From assembly GCA_910577575.1 (NCBI GenBank), contig CAJTOG010000001.1, positions 62,001-126,000 of the forward strand: a stretch of 64,000 nt of DNA, read 5' to 3'. The notes under the pieces are model-generated. The model saw nothing but the letters and a program-made list of their open reading frames with translations. It had not been told where the DNA came from and did no database searches. Positions 15,650 to 24,506 of this stretch are shown one piece after another; positions within the stretch are counted from its first letter, which is position 1; each line of letters opens with the position of its first letter. A program made the translations under genes and the position numbers. The DNA is from an uncultured Ruminococcus sp. (lineage in GTDB: Bacteria; Bacillota; Clostridia; Oscillospirales; Ruminococcaceae).

Positions 15650-16870
15650 TCAAAGCTTTTTTCTTTCGTCTTCAATCATTTGGAGCAAATCATCAACAGA
15701 CATATCAGAAGGGTTTTTCTTTCTGTGCGGACTGCTTGTCTTGCTAATAATATCAGAAATATCCGGAGTATTGCTTTTCTGCGGAGATACAGATTTCTGA
15801 ATAACAGGTTTTGCAGGATTGGAAACAGATGCAGAAACATTACGGTTTACAGTCACATCCCCTCTTGAAAGCTGTGCAACCTGCGATTTTGAAAGAATAC
15901 CTGTATTGTCCGTAACAGTTTCAGAAGCTTTATGTGCATTACCTGTAATATTATATATTCCTGTACGTTCCGCTTCGGCTGTTTTACGGAGCATTTCCTC
16001 ACGCCTTGAATAATCCGCAGCAACAGACAACTGCTGGGAATCAGAATATTTCGGATTTGAAAATGTTGCTGTATTATTTGGAATATTCCCCCGCTGTGCC
16101 TTAAATTGCATTGTACGTTCCTTTTCTTTCTGGTACGGTGAATTAGGATTTACATGCTTCTGACTAAAATTTTCAGCAATTGACATCTTCTTAAGTTCAA
16201 GTTCAGGATTCTGAAGTGCTTCGGAATCCGGTTCAAAAAGAGGGTCATTCTTTTTGGACTTGGAAGATTTTTTCCCTTTGCCTTTTTTGTTCTCCTCATA
16301 TTCATAGAAATTCACTTCATCTTCTTCATCAGAACCAGAATGTGCATTTACAATGGCTGAGATAATGAATATAACGAGAATTACACTTGTTGCAACAAGA
16401 AGAAGCAATATACCCTTTATATCCTTGGCAAAAGTAATGAACTGTCCGAGTTCGGGACTTTCAGGATAACCTGTACAGACAGCAATAATCTTATCTTTAG
16501 GAATTGCATCGGTATCATCTTTATGGAAAGAATCTCTTGTAAAATATCTTTCTGTACCGTCCTCTGCCTGAATGATATAATTAACGCTTCTCAAACATAT
16601 TGTTTCAGGATTATCAGCAGGATAACAGAGTATAATATCTCCTGTTGCAATACTGATTCCTTCTGCTTCCATTGCAATAAGAGCAGAACCTGTTGTTATA
16701 TCGCCTTCCATAGGGTTATTTTCGTCAACGACATAAATAACTCTGCCAAATAAACTGGGAACATTTTTCCCCGAGAATAGAATATTGATACCAGCAGATA
16801 ATATAATTGAAACGATGCATAAAATTATTACCAGAAGCTTAAGTATTGAAAATCTTTTCTTTCTTTCCAT
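15650..16870 (-). CDS. Signal peptidase I (S26B)-like membrane protein lacking catalytic residues
   Basis: A 406-residue protein: a transmembrane helix (about 10-30), an extracytoplasmic S26B-like domain (about 35-145), a second transmembrane helix (about 152-175), and a long charged cytoplasmic tail with K- and S-rich disorder. The fold is recognised from NPMEGDITTG, ATGDIILCY, YFTRDSFHKDD and PELGQFITFAKD, which line up with the SipW/Sec11 pattern. At the catalytic serine of the usual S-M-E-P there is proline (NPMEG), and the histidine of T-H-R is leucine (CLR), so it is predicted to be inactive. A promoter lies upstream. The tail has no domain I can name. Confidence 0.65.
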   Translation of the reverse strand: MERKKRFSILKLLVIILCIVSIILSAGINILFSGKNVPSLFGRVIYVVDENNPMEGDITTGSALIAMEAEGISIATGDIILCYPADNPETICLRSVNYIIQAEDGTERYFTRDSFHKDDTDAIPKDKIIAVCTGYPESPELGQFITFAKDIKGILLLLVATSVILVIFIISAIVNAHSGSDEEDEVNFYEYEENKKGKGKKSSKSKKNDPLFEPDSEALQNPELELKKMSIAENFSQKHVNPNSPYQKEKERTMQFKAQRGNIPNNTATFSNPKYSDSQQLSVAADYSRREEMLRKTAEAERTGIYNITGNAHKASETVTDNTGILSKSQVAQLSRGDVTVNRNVSASVSNPAKPVIQKSVSPQKSNTPDISDIISKTSSPHRKKNPSDMSVDDLLQMIEDERKKL

Positions 16871-16990
16871 TGTTTTTGTTTCCTTTCACTCATGAAATTT
16901 AATTTGTTGTTTCTACACTATAAAGACAATCTGAATAAATTTCCTCAATGGGAAATAAGTAAAAAAATGGTTCAGATAGTCTGTAAGATT

Positions 16991-17019
16991 ATTATACCAC
17001 ATAATTATCAGGATTTCAA
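16991..17019 (-). promoter_or_regulatory. Promoter of the signal-peptidase-like gene
   Basis: Minus strand TTGAAA (17019-17014), 17-base spacer, TATAAT (16996-16991), about 120 bases upstream of the start codon. The rest of the gap from 16871 to about 17220 is AT-rich and shows nothing else that I recognise. Confidence 0.7.
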
Positions 17020-17221
17020 ATGTTTTTTGAATTTTTTACAAGTTTTATTTTTTAATTATATCACAGCACATTTTCCGTCCTGATTTATTGTATCAATATA
17101 CAAAATAAAATTTATATAAACTTCTGATTAGTTATCATTTACAATAATTTATTGCCTTTTTAAATAAGAAAGACAATTTTCTTAAAGTTTTTTCAGTAAT
17201 ATGTAAATTACGTTGATAAAT

Positions 17222-17273
17222 ATTTGTACAAATGTACAGTTGAAAAAAAAGTAAAAATATGATAAAATATAAT
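17222..17273 (+). promoter_or_regulatory. Promoter region of glgP with palindromic operator
   Basis: ATTTGTACAAAT (17222-17233) is a perfect 12-bp palindrome that overlaps a second inverted repeat TGTAC-AAAT-GTACA (17225-17238). Directly after it come TTGAAA (17240-17245) and, 17 bases on, TAAAAT (17263-17268), which overlaps an alternative TATAAT (17268-17273). A repressor or activator binding the palindrome would sit against the -35 box. Confidence 0.55.
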
Positions 17274-17279
17274 ATATGC

Positions 17280-17377
17280 TGTTTGTAGGAATATATAGCA
17301 GTTTAATAACTGCTCCATCAGTAGATACAAACATAAAATAAATATGCAGACAGTAAAAATAACCGCATTATCTGCGG
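17280..17377 (+). ncRNA. Structured 5' leader of glgP (possible regulatory RNA)
   Basis: An outer stem TGTTTGTA (17280-17287) / TACAAACA (17326-17333) encloses a perfect hairpin AGCAGTT-TAAT-AACTGCT (17297-17314). A second hairpin CCGCA-TTATC-TGCGG (17363-17377) ends five bases before the AGGAG ribosome binding site of glgP. The arrangement, a closed aptamer-like domain followed by a hairpin near the start site, fits a cis-acting regulator; it matches no riboswitch class that I recognise. Confidence 0.5.
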
Positions 17378-17394
17378 AAGATAGGAGATTTTAT

Positions 17395-19803
17395 ATGGCT
17401 AATACAAAAACGAACCCCATTATGGATAAAATCAAAGCTGATTTTCCCAAAAAGCTTCAGGCTCTTTACAGCGTAACTCCGGAAGAAGCTTCTGACAAAC
17501 AGGTTTATCAGGTGCTTTCTTCAATTATTGTTGAAATTCTGGGTGCAAAAAGACAAAGCTTCGTCAACCACACCCATTCAGTAGGCGGAAAACAAATTTA
17601 CTACCTTTCAATGGAATTTCTTATGGGACGCTCCCTCAAGACAAGTCTCTATAACCTTGAAATTGCTAATGAAGTACGTGATATGCTCAAGAAGCATACT
17701 ATCAATCTTGAAAAAGTTTTTGAACATGAACCCGACGCAGGTCTCGGAAATGGTGGTCTTGGAAGACTTGCCGCTTGTTATCTTGACGGACTCGCTACAA
17801 CAGGTTTCCCTGCAATGGGCTATTCCCTCTGTTATGAATATGGTATTTTCCAGCAAAAGCTGGAAGACGGTTGGCAGACTGAAATTCCTGACAATTGGCT
17901 TCCCGGCGGAAGTGTATGGCTTGTTCCTAAGCCTGAACTTTCAATCGATATTCACTTTGAAGGCGACCTTCAGGAATACTGGGACAACCAATATCACTAT
18001 ATTTCTCATGTAAACTACAACACTGTTATTGCAACTCCTTATGATATGTATGTTGCAGGTTATGGCGGCGAAGGCGTTTCTGTACTGCGTCTGTGGTCTG
18101 CAAAAGCTCCCAATTTCAATATGAGCAAATTCAATGAAGGCGATTATGCAAATGCACTTGCACAGAATGCAACTGCAAATGCTATCTCTAAGATTCTTTA
18201 TCCTAATGACAATCATGCAGAGGGAAAAAGTCTCCGTCTGAGACAGCAGTACTTCCTTTGTGCAGCTTCAATCGGTGATATTGTAAACAGTCACATGATG
18301 GTTTATGGTACTCTTGAAAATCTTGCTGACAAGGTTGCTATCCATATTAATGATACCCATCCGACTCTTGCAATTCCGGAGCTTATGCGTGTTCTTCTTG
18401 ATGACTGCGGATATGGCTGGGAACAGGCATGGAATATCGTTACAAGAACCTTTGCTTACACTAATCATACTGTTATGGCTGAAGCCCTTGAAAAATGGGA
18501 TGTTAACCTTGTAAGAACAGTTATCCCGAGAATCTTCTCCATCATTGTCGAAATAAACAACAGATACTGTCAGTCACTTATGGAAAGCAACGGTCATGAC
18601 AGTGCAAAGACAACACGTATGTCCATAATCAAAGATAATATGATTCATATGGCTACACTCTGCGTTGTTGGTTCACACAGTGTAAACGGTGTATCAAAGC
18701 TCCATTCTGAAATTATCAAAGAATCTGTATTCAATGATGAATATAACAACACTCCTGAAAAATTCAAGAATGTTACCAATGGTATCGCTTACAGACGCTG
18801 GCTCTATCAGTCAAATGAAGGACTTACAAATCTTCTCTCTGAAACAATCGGCACTAAGTTCATCAAGGACGCATCAGAACTTGAAAAATTCAGAGCATTT
18901 GAAAATGATTCAAAGGTTCTTGAAAAGCTTATGGAAGTAAAGAATGAAAATAAGAAAAAGTTTGCAAAGTATGTAAAATCACATTCCGGCATCATTCTTG
19001 ACACTGAAAGAATATTCGATGTTCAGGTAAAGCGTCTCCACGAATACAAGAGACAGCATCTCAATGTTATGAATATCCTTGCTGATTATGCTTATCTGCT
19101 TGCTAACCCCGATGCTCCTTTCACTCCTAAAACTTATATCTTTGCTGCAAAGGCTGCTTCCGGTTACTATCTTGCTAAACAGATTATCAAAATGATTTGG
19201 GCTATTTCTGAAGAAATAAGAAAAAATCCGAAAATCAGCCAGAAACTTCAGGTTGTATTCCTTGAAAACTACTGTGTAACCCTTTCGGAACATCTCATGC
19301 CTGCTTCTGATATTTCAGAACAGATTTCTCTTGCCGGTACAGAAGCATCTGGTACAGGCAACATGAAGTTCATGCTTAACGGTGCTGTTACTCTTGGTAC
19401 TCTTGACGGTGCAAATATCGAAATCAAGGAAGCTGCTGGTGATGAAAATATTGTTATATTCGGTATGACAACTCCTGAAGTAAATGCACTCAAGGCAAGA
19501 GGCTACAACCCTGTTGACTACTTCAATTCCGACGGAAGAATCCATGAGGCTATTGAGCGTATGTATCATGGTATCAACGGCTGTACTTTCAATGACGTTG
19601 CAAACTCACTCAAGGACCGTGACCCTTATATGGTTCTTGCTGATTTCGACAGCTACCGCAAGGCACAGGCCTATATAACAGAATGTTACAACGACAGAAT
19701 GAAGTGGGCTAAAATGTCACTCAATAACATTGCAGGTGCAGGAATCTTCTCAGCCGATCGTGCTGTTACTGAATATGCCAACAACATCTGGCATTTAAGA
19801 TAA
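17395..19803 (+). CDS. glgP: Glycogen phosphorylase
   Basis: Releases glucose 1-phosphate from glycogen or maltodextrin with inorganic phosphate, using pyridoxal phosphate. The 802-residue protein carries the family signature EASGTGNMKFMLNGAVTLGT, where Lys in GNMKF binds PLP, and the catalytic regions NGGLGRLAACYLDGLAT and RVKRLHEYKRQ-like VQVKRLHEYKRQ. I start it at ATG 17395 (MANTKTNP) because AGGAG lies 8 bases upstream; an ATG at 17344 lacks such a site and falls in the structured leader. A terminator follows. With the GH13 gene downstream it forms a glucan breakdown pair. Confidence 0.94.
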   Translation: MANTKTNPIMDKIKADFPKKLQALYSVTPEEASDKQVYQVLSSIIVEILGAKRQSFVNHTHSVGGKQIYYLSMEFLMGRSLKTSLYNLEIANEVRDMLKKHTINLEKVFEHEPDAGLGNGGLGRLAACYLDGLATTGFPAMGYSLCYEYGIFQQKLEDGWQTEIPDNWLPGGSVWLVPKPELSIDIHFEGDLQEYWDNQYHYISHVNYNTVIATPYDMYVAGYGGEGVSVLRLWSAKAPNFNMSKFNEGDYANALAQNATANAISKILYPNDNHAEGKSLRLRQQYFLCAASIGDIVNSHMMVYGTLENLADKVAIHINDTHPTLAIPELMRVLLDDCGYGWEQAWNIVTRTFAYTNHTVMAEALEKWDVNLVRTVIPRIFSIIVEINNRYCQSLMESNGHDSAKTTRMSIIKDNMIHMATLCVVGSHSVNGVSKLHSEIIKESVFNDEYNNTPEKFKNVTNGIAYRRWLYQSNEGLTNLLSETIGTKFIKDASELEKFRAFENDSKVLEKLMEVKNENKKKFAKYVKSHSGIILDTERIFDVQVKRLHEYKRQHLNVMNILADYAYLLANPDAPFTPKTYIFAAKAASGYYLAKQIIKMIWAISEEIRKNPKISQKLQVVFLENYCVTLSEHLMPASDISEQISLAGTEASGTGNMKFMLNGAVTLGTLDGANIEIKEAAGDENIVIFGMTTPEVNALKARGYNPVDYFNSDGRIHEAIERMYHGINGCTFNDVANSLKDRDPYMVLADFDSYRKAQAYITECYNDRMKWAKMSLNNIAGAGIFSADRAVTEYANNIWHLR

Positions 19804-19825
19804 TCATTCAATAATAATCCGAATT

Positions 19826-19857
19826 GGGAACGAATGTTTTAGTCCGTTCCCTTTTTG
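19826..19857 (+). terminator. Terminator after glgP
   Basis: GGGAACG and CGTTCCC pair around a 12-base loop and are followed by TTTTTG. Confidence 0.8.
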
Positions 19858-19905
19858 TGATGTTTGAAAAACTTACAAAAATATATTTAATTATGGAGAA
19901 AAATT

Positions 19906-21792
19906 ATGAAACCTATTTATGATACATGGAATCTGGGATATAAATCCATATTCGGTGCAATAAGACAGTCTGAGACATGCCGTTTCTCTATCAGGCTTCC
20001 AAAGGATATACGTCCTGATTTTCCGCCTGTTATGGTTCTTTTCCGTACAGGTTTCAAAGAACGTTTCCTGCCTATGAACGTAACAGCAGAGGAAAAAGAC
20101 TGCTTTGTTTATTCATGCGATTTTACAGCACGCTATAGTGATGTACACTACTACTATTTTTCATATACAAGCGGAGGTATAAGAAACTACATCAAAAAAA
20201 TAAACTGTCACGAAGGTGCGGTACAGGAAGGCGGATTATTTCAGCTTACGGTCTATGCTCAGGACTATAATACACCAGATTTCTTAAAGGGCGGAGTTAT
20301 GTATCAGATTTTCCCTGACAGATTCTGTAAAAGCGGTGAAACTCATGAAAACATTCCTGATGGACGTGTCATGCGTGATGACTGGGACGGAACACCATGG
20401 TATAAGCCTGACCATAACGGTCATGTATGGAATAACGATTATTTCGGCGGAGACTTTGCTGGCATACAGTCAAAACTAAAATATTTAAGTGATTTGGGAG
20501 TAACCTGTATCTACCTGAATCCGATTTTTGAATCGCATGAAAACCACCGTTATAACACTGCCGATTATATGAATGCTGACCCTCTTCTTGGTACTAACGA
20601 CGAATTTGAAGAACTCTGTAAAGAAGCTGCAAAGTATGGTATTTCTGTAATTCTTGACGGCGTTTTCTCACACACGGGTGCAGACAGCCGTTATTTCAAT
20701 AAATTCGGACGTTATAAGGATGAAGCCGGTGCTTATCAGTCACAGGAAAGCAAATATTATGAATGGTACAGTTTTATCAATTATCCTGACACCTATGAAG
20801 CATGGTGGGGAATAGATACCCTTCCGAATGTATGGGAAAACAATGAAGCTTATACCGAATTTATATGCGGGGATGAGGGCGTTCTCCATTACTGGCTCAG
20901 TAAGGGTGCAGCAGGATTCCGGCTTGATGTTGCGGATGAACTTCCTGATTTGTTCCTGAATAATTTAAGAAAATCAGTAAAAAAATTCAGCGAAGATAAA
21001 ATTGTTATTGGTGAAGTCTGGGAAGATGCATCAAACAAAGAAAGCTATGGTATAAAGCGTCGTTATCTTCTTGGTGAACAGCTCGATTCCGTAATGAATT
21101 ATCCTTTTAGAGAAGCAATTATAGACTTTGTAAAAGGCGGAACCCCACGTGACTTTATTTATTCAATAATGACAATTCTGGAAAATTATCCACAGCCTTC
21201 AATTGATGTATTGATGAACTTTGTTTCAACTCATGACATCGAACGTGCTATAAACCGTCTCGGCGGTGAATACTGCGACGACAAGGACAAAGACTGGATG
21301 GCTGAACGACGTCTCACTACTGAACAGTACCAGAAAGGTAAAAATTTACTCAAATCAGCCATGGCTCTCATGTTTTTCTTGCCTGGTGTTCCAAGTATCT
21401 ATTATGGTGATGAAGCAGGGCTTGAAGGATATAAAGACCCATTCAACCGCCGTTGCTATCCTTGGGGAAGTGAAGACCATGAACTTATCAACTATGTTTC
21501 AGAACTCAGCCGTGTAAGAAAATCAATTCCCAATATGAAAAACGGACGCACTTACTTTGTCATAAACGATGAACAGACTGTTGATGAACGTGTTATTGCT
21601 TTTACAAGGCAGGGCGATACCGACTATATTATATTTGTAAACAGAACAGACGATACTGTAAAAATTGATAATATCTCCGGAATACTTGACCGTTTTAAAG
21701 ATTTTGAAAAATTCAACGGAGATTTTGAAAATGACTGTATTACAATAACTCCTTACGGATATGCAATTATAAAGGCAAAATTTGTTGAGTAA
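19906..21792 (+). CDS. GH13 alpha-glucan hydrolase (neopullulanase/cyclomaltodextrinase-like)
   Basis: A 628-residue glycoside hydrolase family 13 protein without a signal peptide, so it works in the cytoplasm on maltodextrins. After an N-terminal beta domain (about 1-125), the barrel starts at GGVMYQIFPDRF. Catalytic residues are visible: nucleophile Asp in GFRLDVADEL, acid/base Glu in VIGEVWED, and the third Asp in FVSTHDIERA. The N-terminal domain and the MYQIFPDRF start suggest the neopullulanase/cyclomaltodextrinase group; exact specificity is uncertain. It follows glgP after 102 bases but a terminator intervenes, so it may have separate expression. Confidence 0.88.
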   Translation: MKPIYDTWNLGYKSIFGAIRQSETCRFSIRLPKDIRPDFPPVMVLFRTGFKERFLPMNVTAEEKDCFVYSCDFTARYSDVHYYYFSYTSGGIRNYIKKINCHEGAVQEGGLFQLTVYAQDYNTPDFLKGGVMYQIFPDRFCKSGETHENIPDGRVMRDDWDGTPWYKPDHNGHVWNNDYFGGDFAGIQSKLKYLSDLGVTCIYLNPIFESHENHRYNTADYMNADPLLGTNDEFEELCKEAAKYGISVILDGVFSHTGADSRYFNKFGRYKDEAGAYQSQESKYYEWYSFINYPDTYEAWWGIDTLPNVWENNEAYTEFICGDEGVLHYWLSKGAAGFRLDVADELPDLFLNNLRKSVKKFSEDKIVIGEVWEDASNKESYGIKRRYLLGEQLDSVMNYPFREAIIDFVKGGTPRDFIYSIMTILENYPQPSIDVLMNFVSTHDIERAINRLGGEYCDDKDKDWMAERRLTTEQYQKGKNLLKSAMALMFFLPGVPSIYYGDEAGLEGYKDPFNRRCYPWGSEDHELINYVSELSRVRKSIPNMKNGRTYFVINDEQTVDERVIAFTRQGDTDYIIFVNRTDDTVKIDNISGILDRFKDFEKFNGDFENDCITITPYGYAIIKAKFVE

Positions 21793-21880
21793 TTTAAGAT
21801 TATTTCAAGGTTACAGAGATATAATACAGGTGGATTAATGAAATCCCCCAATTCCCCTTCTATAATGATTTTTTATTTTC

Positions 21881-21914
21881 AGACTGTATTTTAAAAATAC
21901 AGTCTTATTTTTTA
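21881..21914 (+). terminator. Terminator after the GH13 gene
   Basis: AGACTGTATTTT pairs with AAAATACAGTCT in a long perfect stem, followed by TATTTTTTATT. Confidence 0.8.
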
Positions 21915-21915
21915 T

Positions 21916-21944
21916 TGTAATTTATTTTCGTATGTGATATAATA
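21916..21944 (+). promoter_or_regulatory. Promoter of the BceRS-like two-component genes
   Basis: TTGTAA (21916-21921), 17-base spacer, TATAAT (21939-21944), ending 36 bases before the start codon. Confidence 0.7.
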
Positions 21945-21980
21945 TATAAGTAATAAATCTTTTCAGGAAAGTGAATTATT

Positions 21981-22652
21981 ATGTACAGAATATTAATTAC
22001 AGAAGATGACCCGACTATTGCATCTTTTATGAAAAAACATCTTGAAAACTGGGGATACTCCGTAAAATGCACTGAAAATTTTAATAATGTGCTTAATGAA
22101 TTTACAGCATTTGACCCACATATAGTTCTTATGGATATAATGCTTCCATTCTATAATGGCTATCACTGGTGCAGCGAGATACGCAGAATATCAGAAATTC
22201 CTATAATATTCATATCATCTGCGTCAGATAACATGAATATAGTAATGGCAATAAATATGGGCGGAGATGACTTCATATCTAAACCTCTTGATTTGAATGT
22301 AATGACTGCAAAAATTCAGGCAATGCTCCGCCGGACTTATAATATGGGAAGTAAAATACCAATTCTGGAACATAAAGGTGCAGTACTTAATCTAAATGAT
22401 ACAACACTTATGTATCAGAACAAAATACTTGAACTTACCAAAAATGATTTCAGAATTATGCAGACATTAATGGAAAACAGGGGTAAAATTGTCAGCCGTG
22501 ATACCCTTATGACTAAATTATGGCAAATTGACTGCTATGTTGAGGAAAATACTTTGACTGTAAATGTAACAAGACTCAGAAAAAAGCTTGAATCAATCGG
22601 ACTGAACGATTTTATAAAAACAAAAATCGGAGAGGGATATATAATAGAATGA
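21981..22652 (+). CDS. OmpR-family response regulator (BceR-like)
   Basis: A 223-residue regulator with an N-terminal receiver domain (acidic pocket EDDP near residue 8, phosphoacceptor Asp in VLMDIMLPF at about residue 53, Lys in DFISKPLD at about 104) and a C-terminal winged helix (about 130-223, KIVSRDTLMTKLW and VNVTRLRKKLE). Its stop overlaps the kinase start (ATGA). Together with the following kinase and ABC transporter this is the arrangement of antimicrobial-peptide detoxification modules of the Bce type. Confidence 0.9.
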   Translation: MYRILITEDDPTIASFMKKHLENWGYSVKCTENFNNVLNEFTAFDPHIVLMDIMLPFYNGYHWCSEIRRISEIPIIFISSASDNMNIVMAINMGGDDFISKPLDLNVMTAKIQAMLRRTYNMGSKIPILEHKGAVLNLNDTTLMYQNKILELTKNDFRIMQTLMENRGKIVSRDTLMTKLWQIDCYVEENTLTVNVTRLRKKLESIGLNDFIKTKIGEGYIIE

Positions 22653-23635
22653 GACTATTTTTCAAATACATTTATCAATATAGGAATATTGCTCTTATAC
22701 TCCTGATTTTTTTAGGAATATTTGCAGGAATATTCACTCTCTATGATATAGGCACAGAAATTATACTGTATGCATTCCTTTTATGTACTACAATCGGTTC
22801 TGCAATAATATCAATAAATTTTATAAGATTCAGAAAACGTTATCTTTTATTAAAAAATATTTATGAAAATCTGCCGTTGAAAACTGATATGATACCTGCT
22901 CCCGATAATCCGATTGATGAAGTTCTCAATGAAATTATTGATAAATTAAGTAAAATAAGCATCGACAACATTACAAATCTTAAAAGCAATCAGCAGGACA
23001 GCATAAACTATTTTACCGTATGGGTTCATCAGATAAAAACTCCAATTTCAGCAATGCAGATGATTTTACAGTCGGAAGATACTGAAAATAACCGTATACT
23101 TCTTTCAGAGCTTTTCAGAATTGAACAATACGCAGAAATGGCATTATATTATCTGCGACTGGGAAGTGATTCAACTGATTTTGTTATAGGAAAATTTTCT
23201 CTTGATAAGATAGTAAAACAGGCAATAAGAAGATATGCTCCGCAGTTCATCGCCAAAAAAATAAAACTTATTTATTCTCCTGTCAATGCAGAAGTATTGA
23301 CTGATGAAAAATGGCTTTTATTCATAATAGAGCAATTGCTTTCAAATGCAATAAAATATACAATCAAAGGCTCTGTTACTATAAAATATGCAAACAGTAT
23401 CTTAACTGTAGCCGATACCGGAACGGGCATACCTCTGGAAGACCTGCCAAGGATTTTTGAAAAAGGATATACAGGTTTCGGGGGACGGCTTGACAGAAAA
23501 TCCACAGGTCTGGGACTTTATCTCTGCAAAAGAACTGCTGATAATTTGGGCCATCACCTTTCAGTCAGTTCTGAAGTCGGCAAAGGTTCAGCATTCCGTA
23601 TAGATTTATCCTATAAAAAATTTGATATTGAATAA
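22649..23635 (+). CDS. Intramembrane-sensing histidine kinase (BceS-like)
   Basis: A 328-residue kinase with two close transmembrane helices (about 10-28 and 35-55) and almost no extracytoplasmic domain, typical of BceS kinases, which sense through their ABC transporter. The H-box is WVHQIKTPISAM, with phosphoacceptor His; the ATPase has the N-box LLSNAIKYT, G1 DTGTGI and G2 STGLGLYL. It overlaps the regulator gene by four bases. A hairpin and operator follow it before the transporter genes. Confidence 0.9.
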   Translation: MRLFFKYIYQYRNIALILLIFLGIFAGIFTLYDIGTEIILYAFLLCTTIGSAIISINFIRFRKRYLLLKNIYENLPLKTDMIPAPDNPIDEVLNEIIDKLSKISIDNITNLKSNQQDSINYFTVWVHQIKTPISAMQMILQSEDTENNRILLSELFRIEQYAEMALYYLRLGSDSTDFVIGKFSLDKIVKQAIRRYAPQFIAKKIKLIYSPVNAEVLTDEKWLLFIIEQLLSNAIKYTIKGSVTIKYANSILTVADTGTGIPLEDLPRIFEKGYTGFGGRLDRKSTGLGLYLCKRTADNLGHHLSVSSEVGKGSAFRIDLSYKKFDIE

Positions 23636-23711
23636 TGTGACAAAAATGTCACATAAATAAGCCGGAATGTCACATAATTCGATGTTACACTTCCGGCTTT
23701 TCTGATATAAT
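23636..23711 (+). promoter_or_regulatory. BceR-type operator, terminator and promoter ahead of the ABC genes
   Basis: TGTGACA-AAAA-TGTCACA (23636-23653) is a perfect 7-4-7 inverted repeat that fits the known BceR-like box TnACA-N4-TGTnA. Two more half sites, TGTCACA (23668-23674) and TGTTACA (23683-23689), lie in direct orientation inside the loop of a terminator stem AAGCCGGAA (23659-23667) / TTCCGGCTT (23691-23699). The -10 box TATAAT of the transporter promoter is at 23706-23711; no good -35 is seen, as expected for an activated promoter. Confidence 0.75.
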
Positions 23712-23741
23712 AAATCCATACTGAAACAGGAGGTCATAAAA

Positions 23742-24506
23742 ATGTCAGTTTTAGAGGTCAGAAGCCTTGAAAAAATCTATACAACACGCTTCGGCGGAAA
23801 TCAGGTAAAAGCTTTATCAAACGTAAATTTTTCTGTTGAGGAGGGTGAATACGTTGCAATTATGGGTGAATCTGGTTCGGGAAAAACAACACTTCTTAAT
23901 ATACTCGCAGCTCTTGATAAACCGACAGGCGGAGACGTATTCCTTGAAGGAAAAAGTATGTCGAAAATCAGGGACAGAGAATTGTCAGCGTTCAGACGTG
24001 ACAATCTCGGGTTTGTTTTTCAGGATTTCAATCTTCTTGATACTTTTAGTCTCAGGGACAATATTTTTCTTCCGCTGGTGCTTTCGGGCAAAAAATATGC
24101 TGAAATGGATTACCGGCTGAAACCCATTGCACAGATGCTGGGTATTCAGAATTTACTGAATAAATTTCCGTATGAAGTATCAGGCGGACAGAAACAAAGA
24201 TGTGCCGTTGCAAGAGCAATTATAACCAAGCCAAAGTTAATACTTGCAGACGAACCTACAGGTGCACTCGATTCAAAATCAACGGACAGCCTGCTTAATA
24301 TATTTGAAGACATAAACAAATCAGGACAGACTATTTTAATGGTAACTCACTCATCAAGGGCAGCAAGCCGTGCAGGACGTGTAATGTTCATAAAAGACGG
24401 AGAAGTATTCCATCAGATTTACAGGGGAAACTGTACCAATGAAAAAATGTATCAGAAAATTTCAGATACTCTCACTCTGATTGCTTCAGGCGGTGATGTG
24501 AAATGA
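23742..24506 (+). CDS. ABC transporter ATP-binding protein (BceA-like)
   Basis: A 254-residue ATPase of the MacB/LolD/BceA group with Walker A GESGSGKTTLLN, Q-loop FQDFNLLD, signature VSGGQKQRCAVARA, Walker B LILADEPTGALD and H-loop VTHSS. It powers the large permease that follows, whose start overlaps this gene by four bases. AGGAGGT precedes the start. Transport is thought to free the antibiotic's lipid target from the peptide rather than export it from the cell. Confidence 0.92.
   Translation: MSVLEVRSLEKIYTTRFGGNQVKALSNVNFSVEEGEYVAIMGESGSGKTTLLNILAALDKPTGGDVFLEGKSMSKIRDRELSAFRRDNLGFVFQDFNLLDTFSLRDNIFLPLVLSGKKYAEMDYRLKPIAQMLGIQNLLNKFPYEVSGGQKQRCAVARAIITKPKLILADEPTGALDSKSTDSLLNIFEDINKSGQTILMVTHSSRAASRAGRVMFIKDGEVFHQIYRGNCTNEKMYQKISDTLTLIASGGDVK

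Noticed and set aside
21837..21893. 18-codon frame with an AGGTGGATTA-like ribosome binding site after the GH13 gene
   Set aside because: It runs into the terminator hairpin, is too short to judge and has no features beyond chance.
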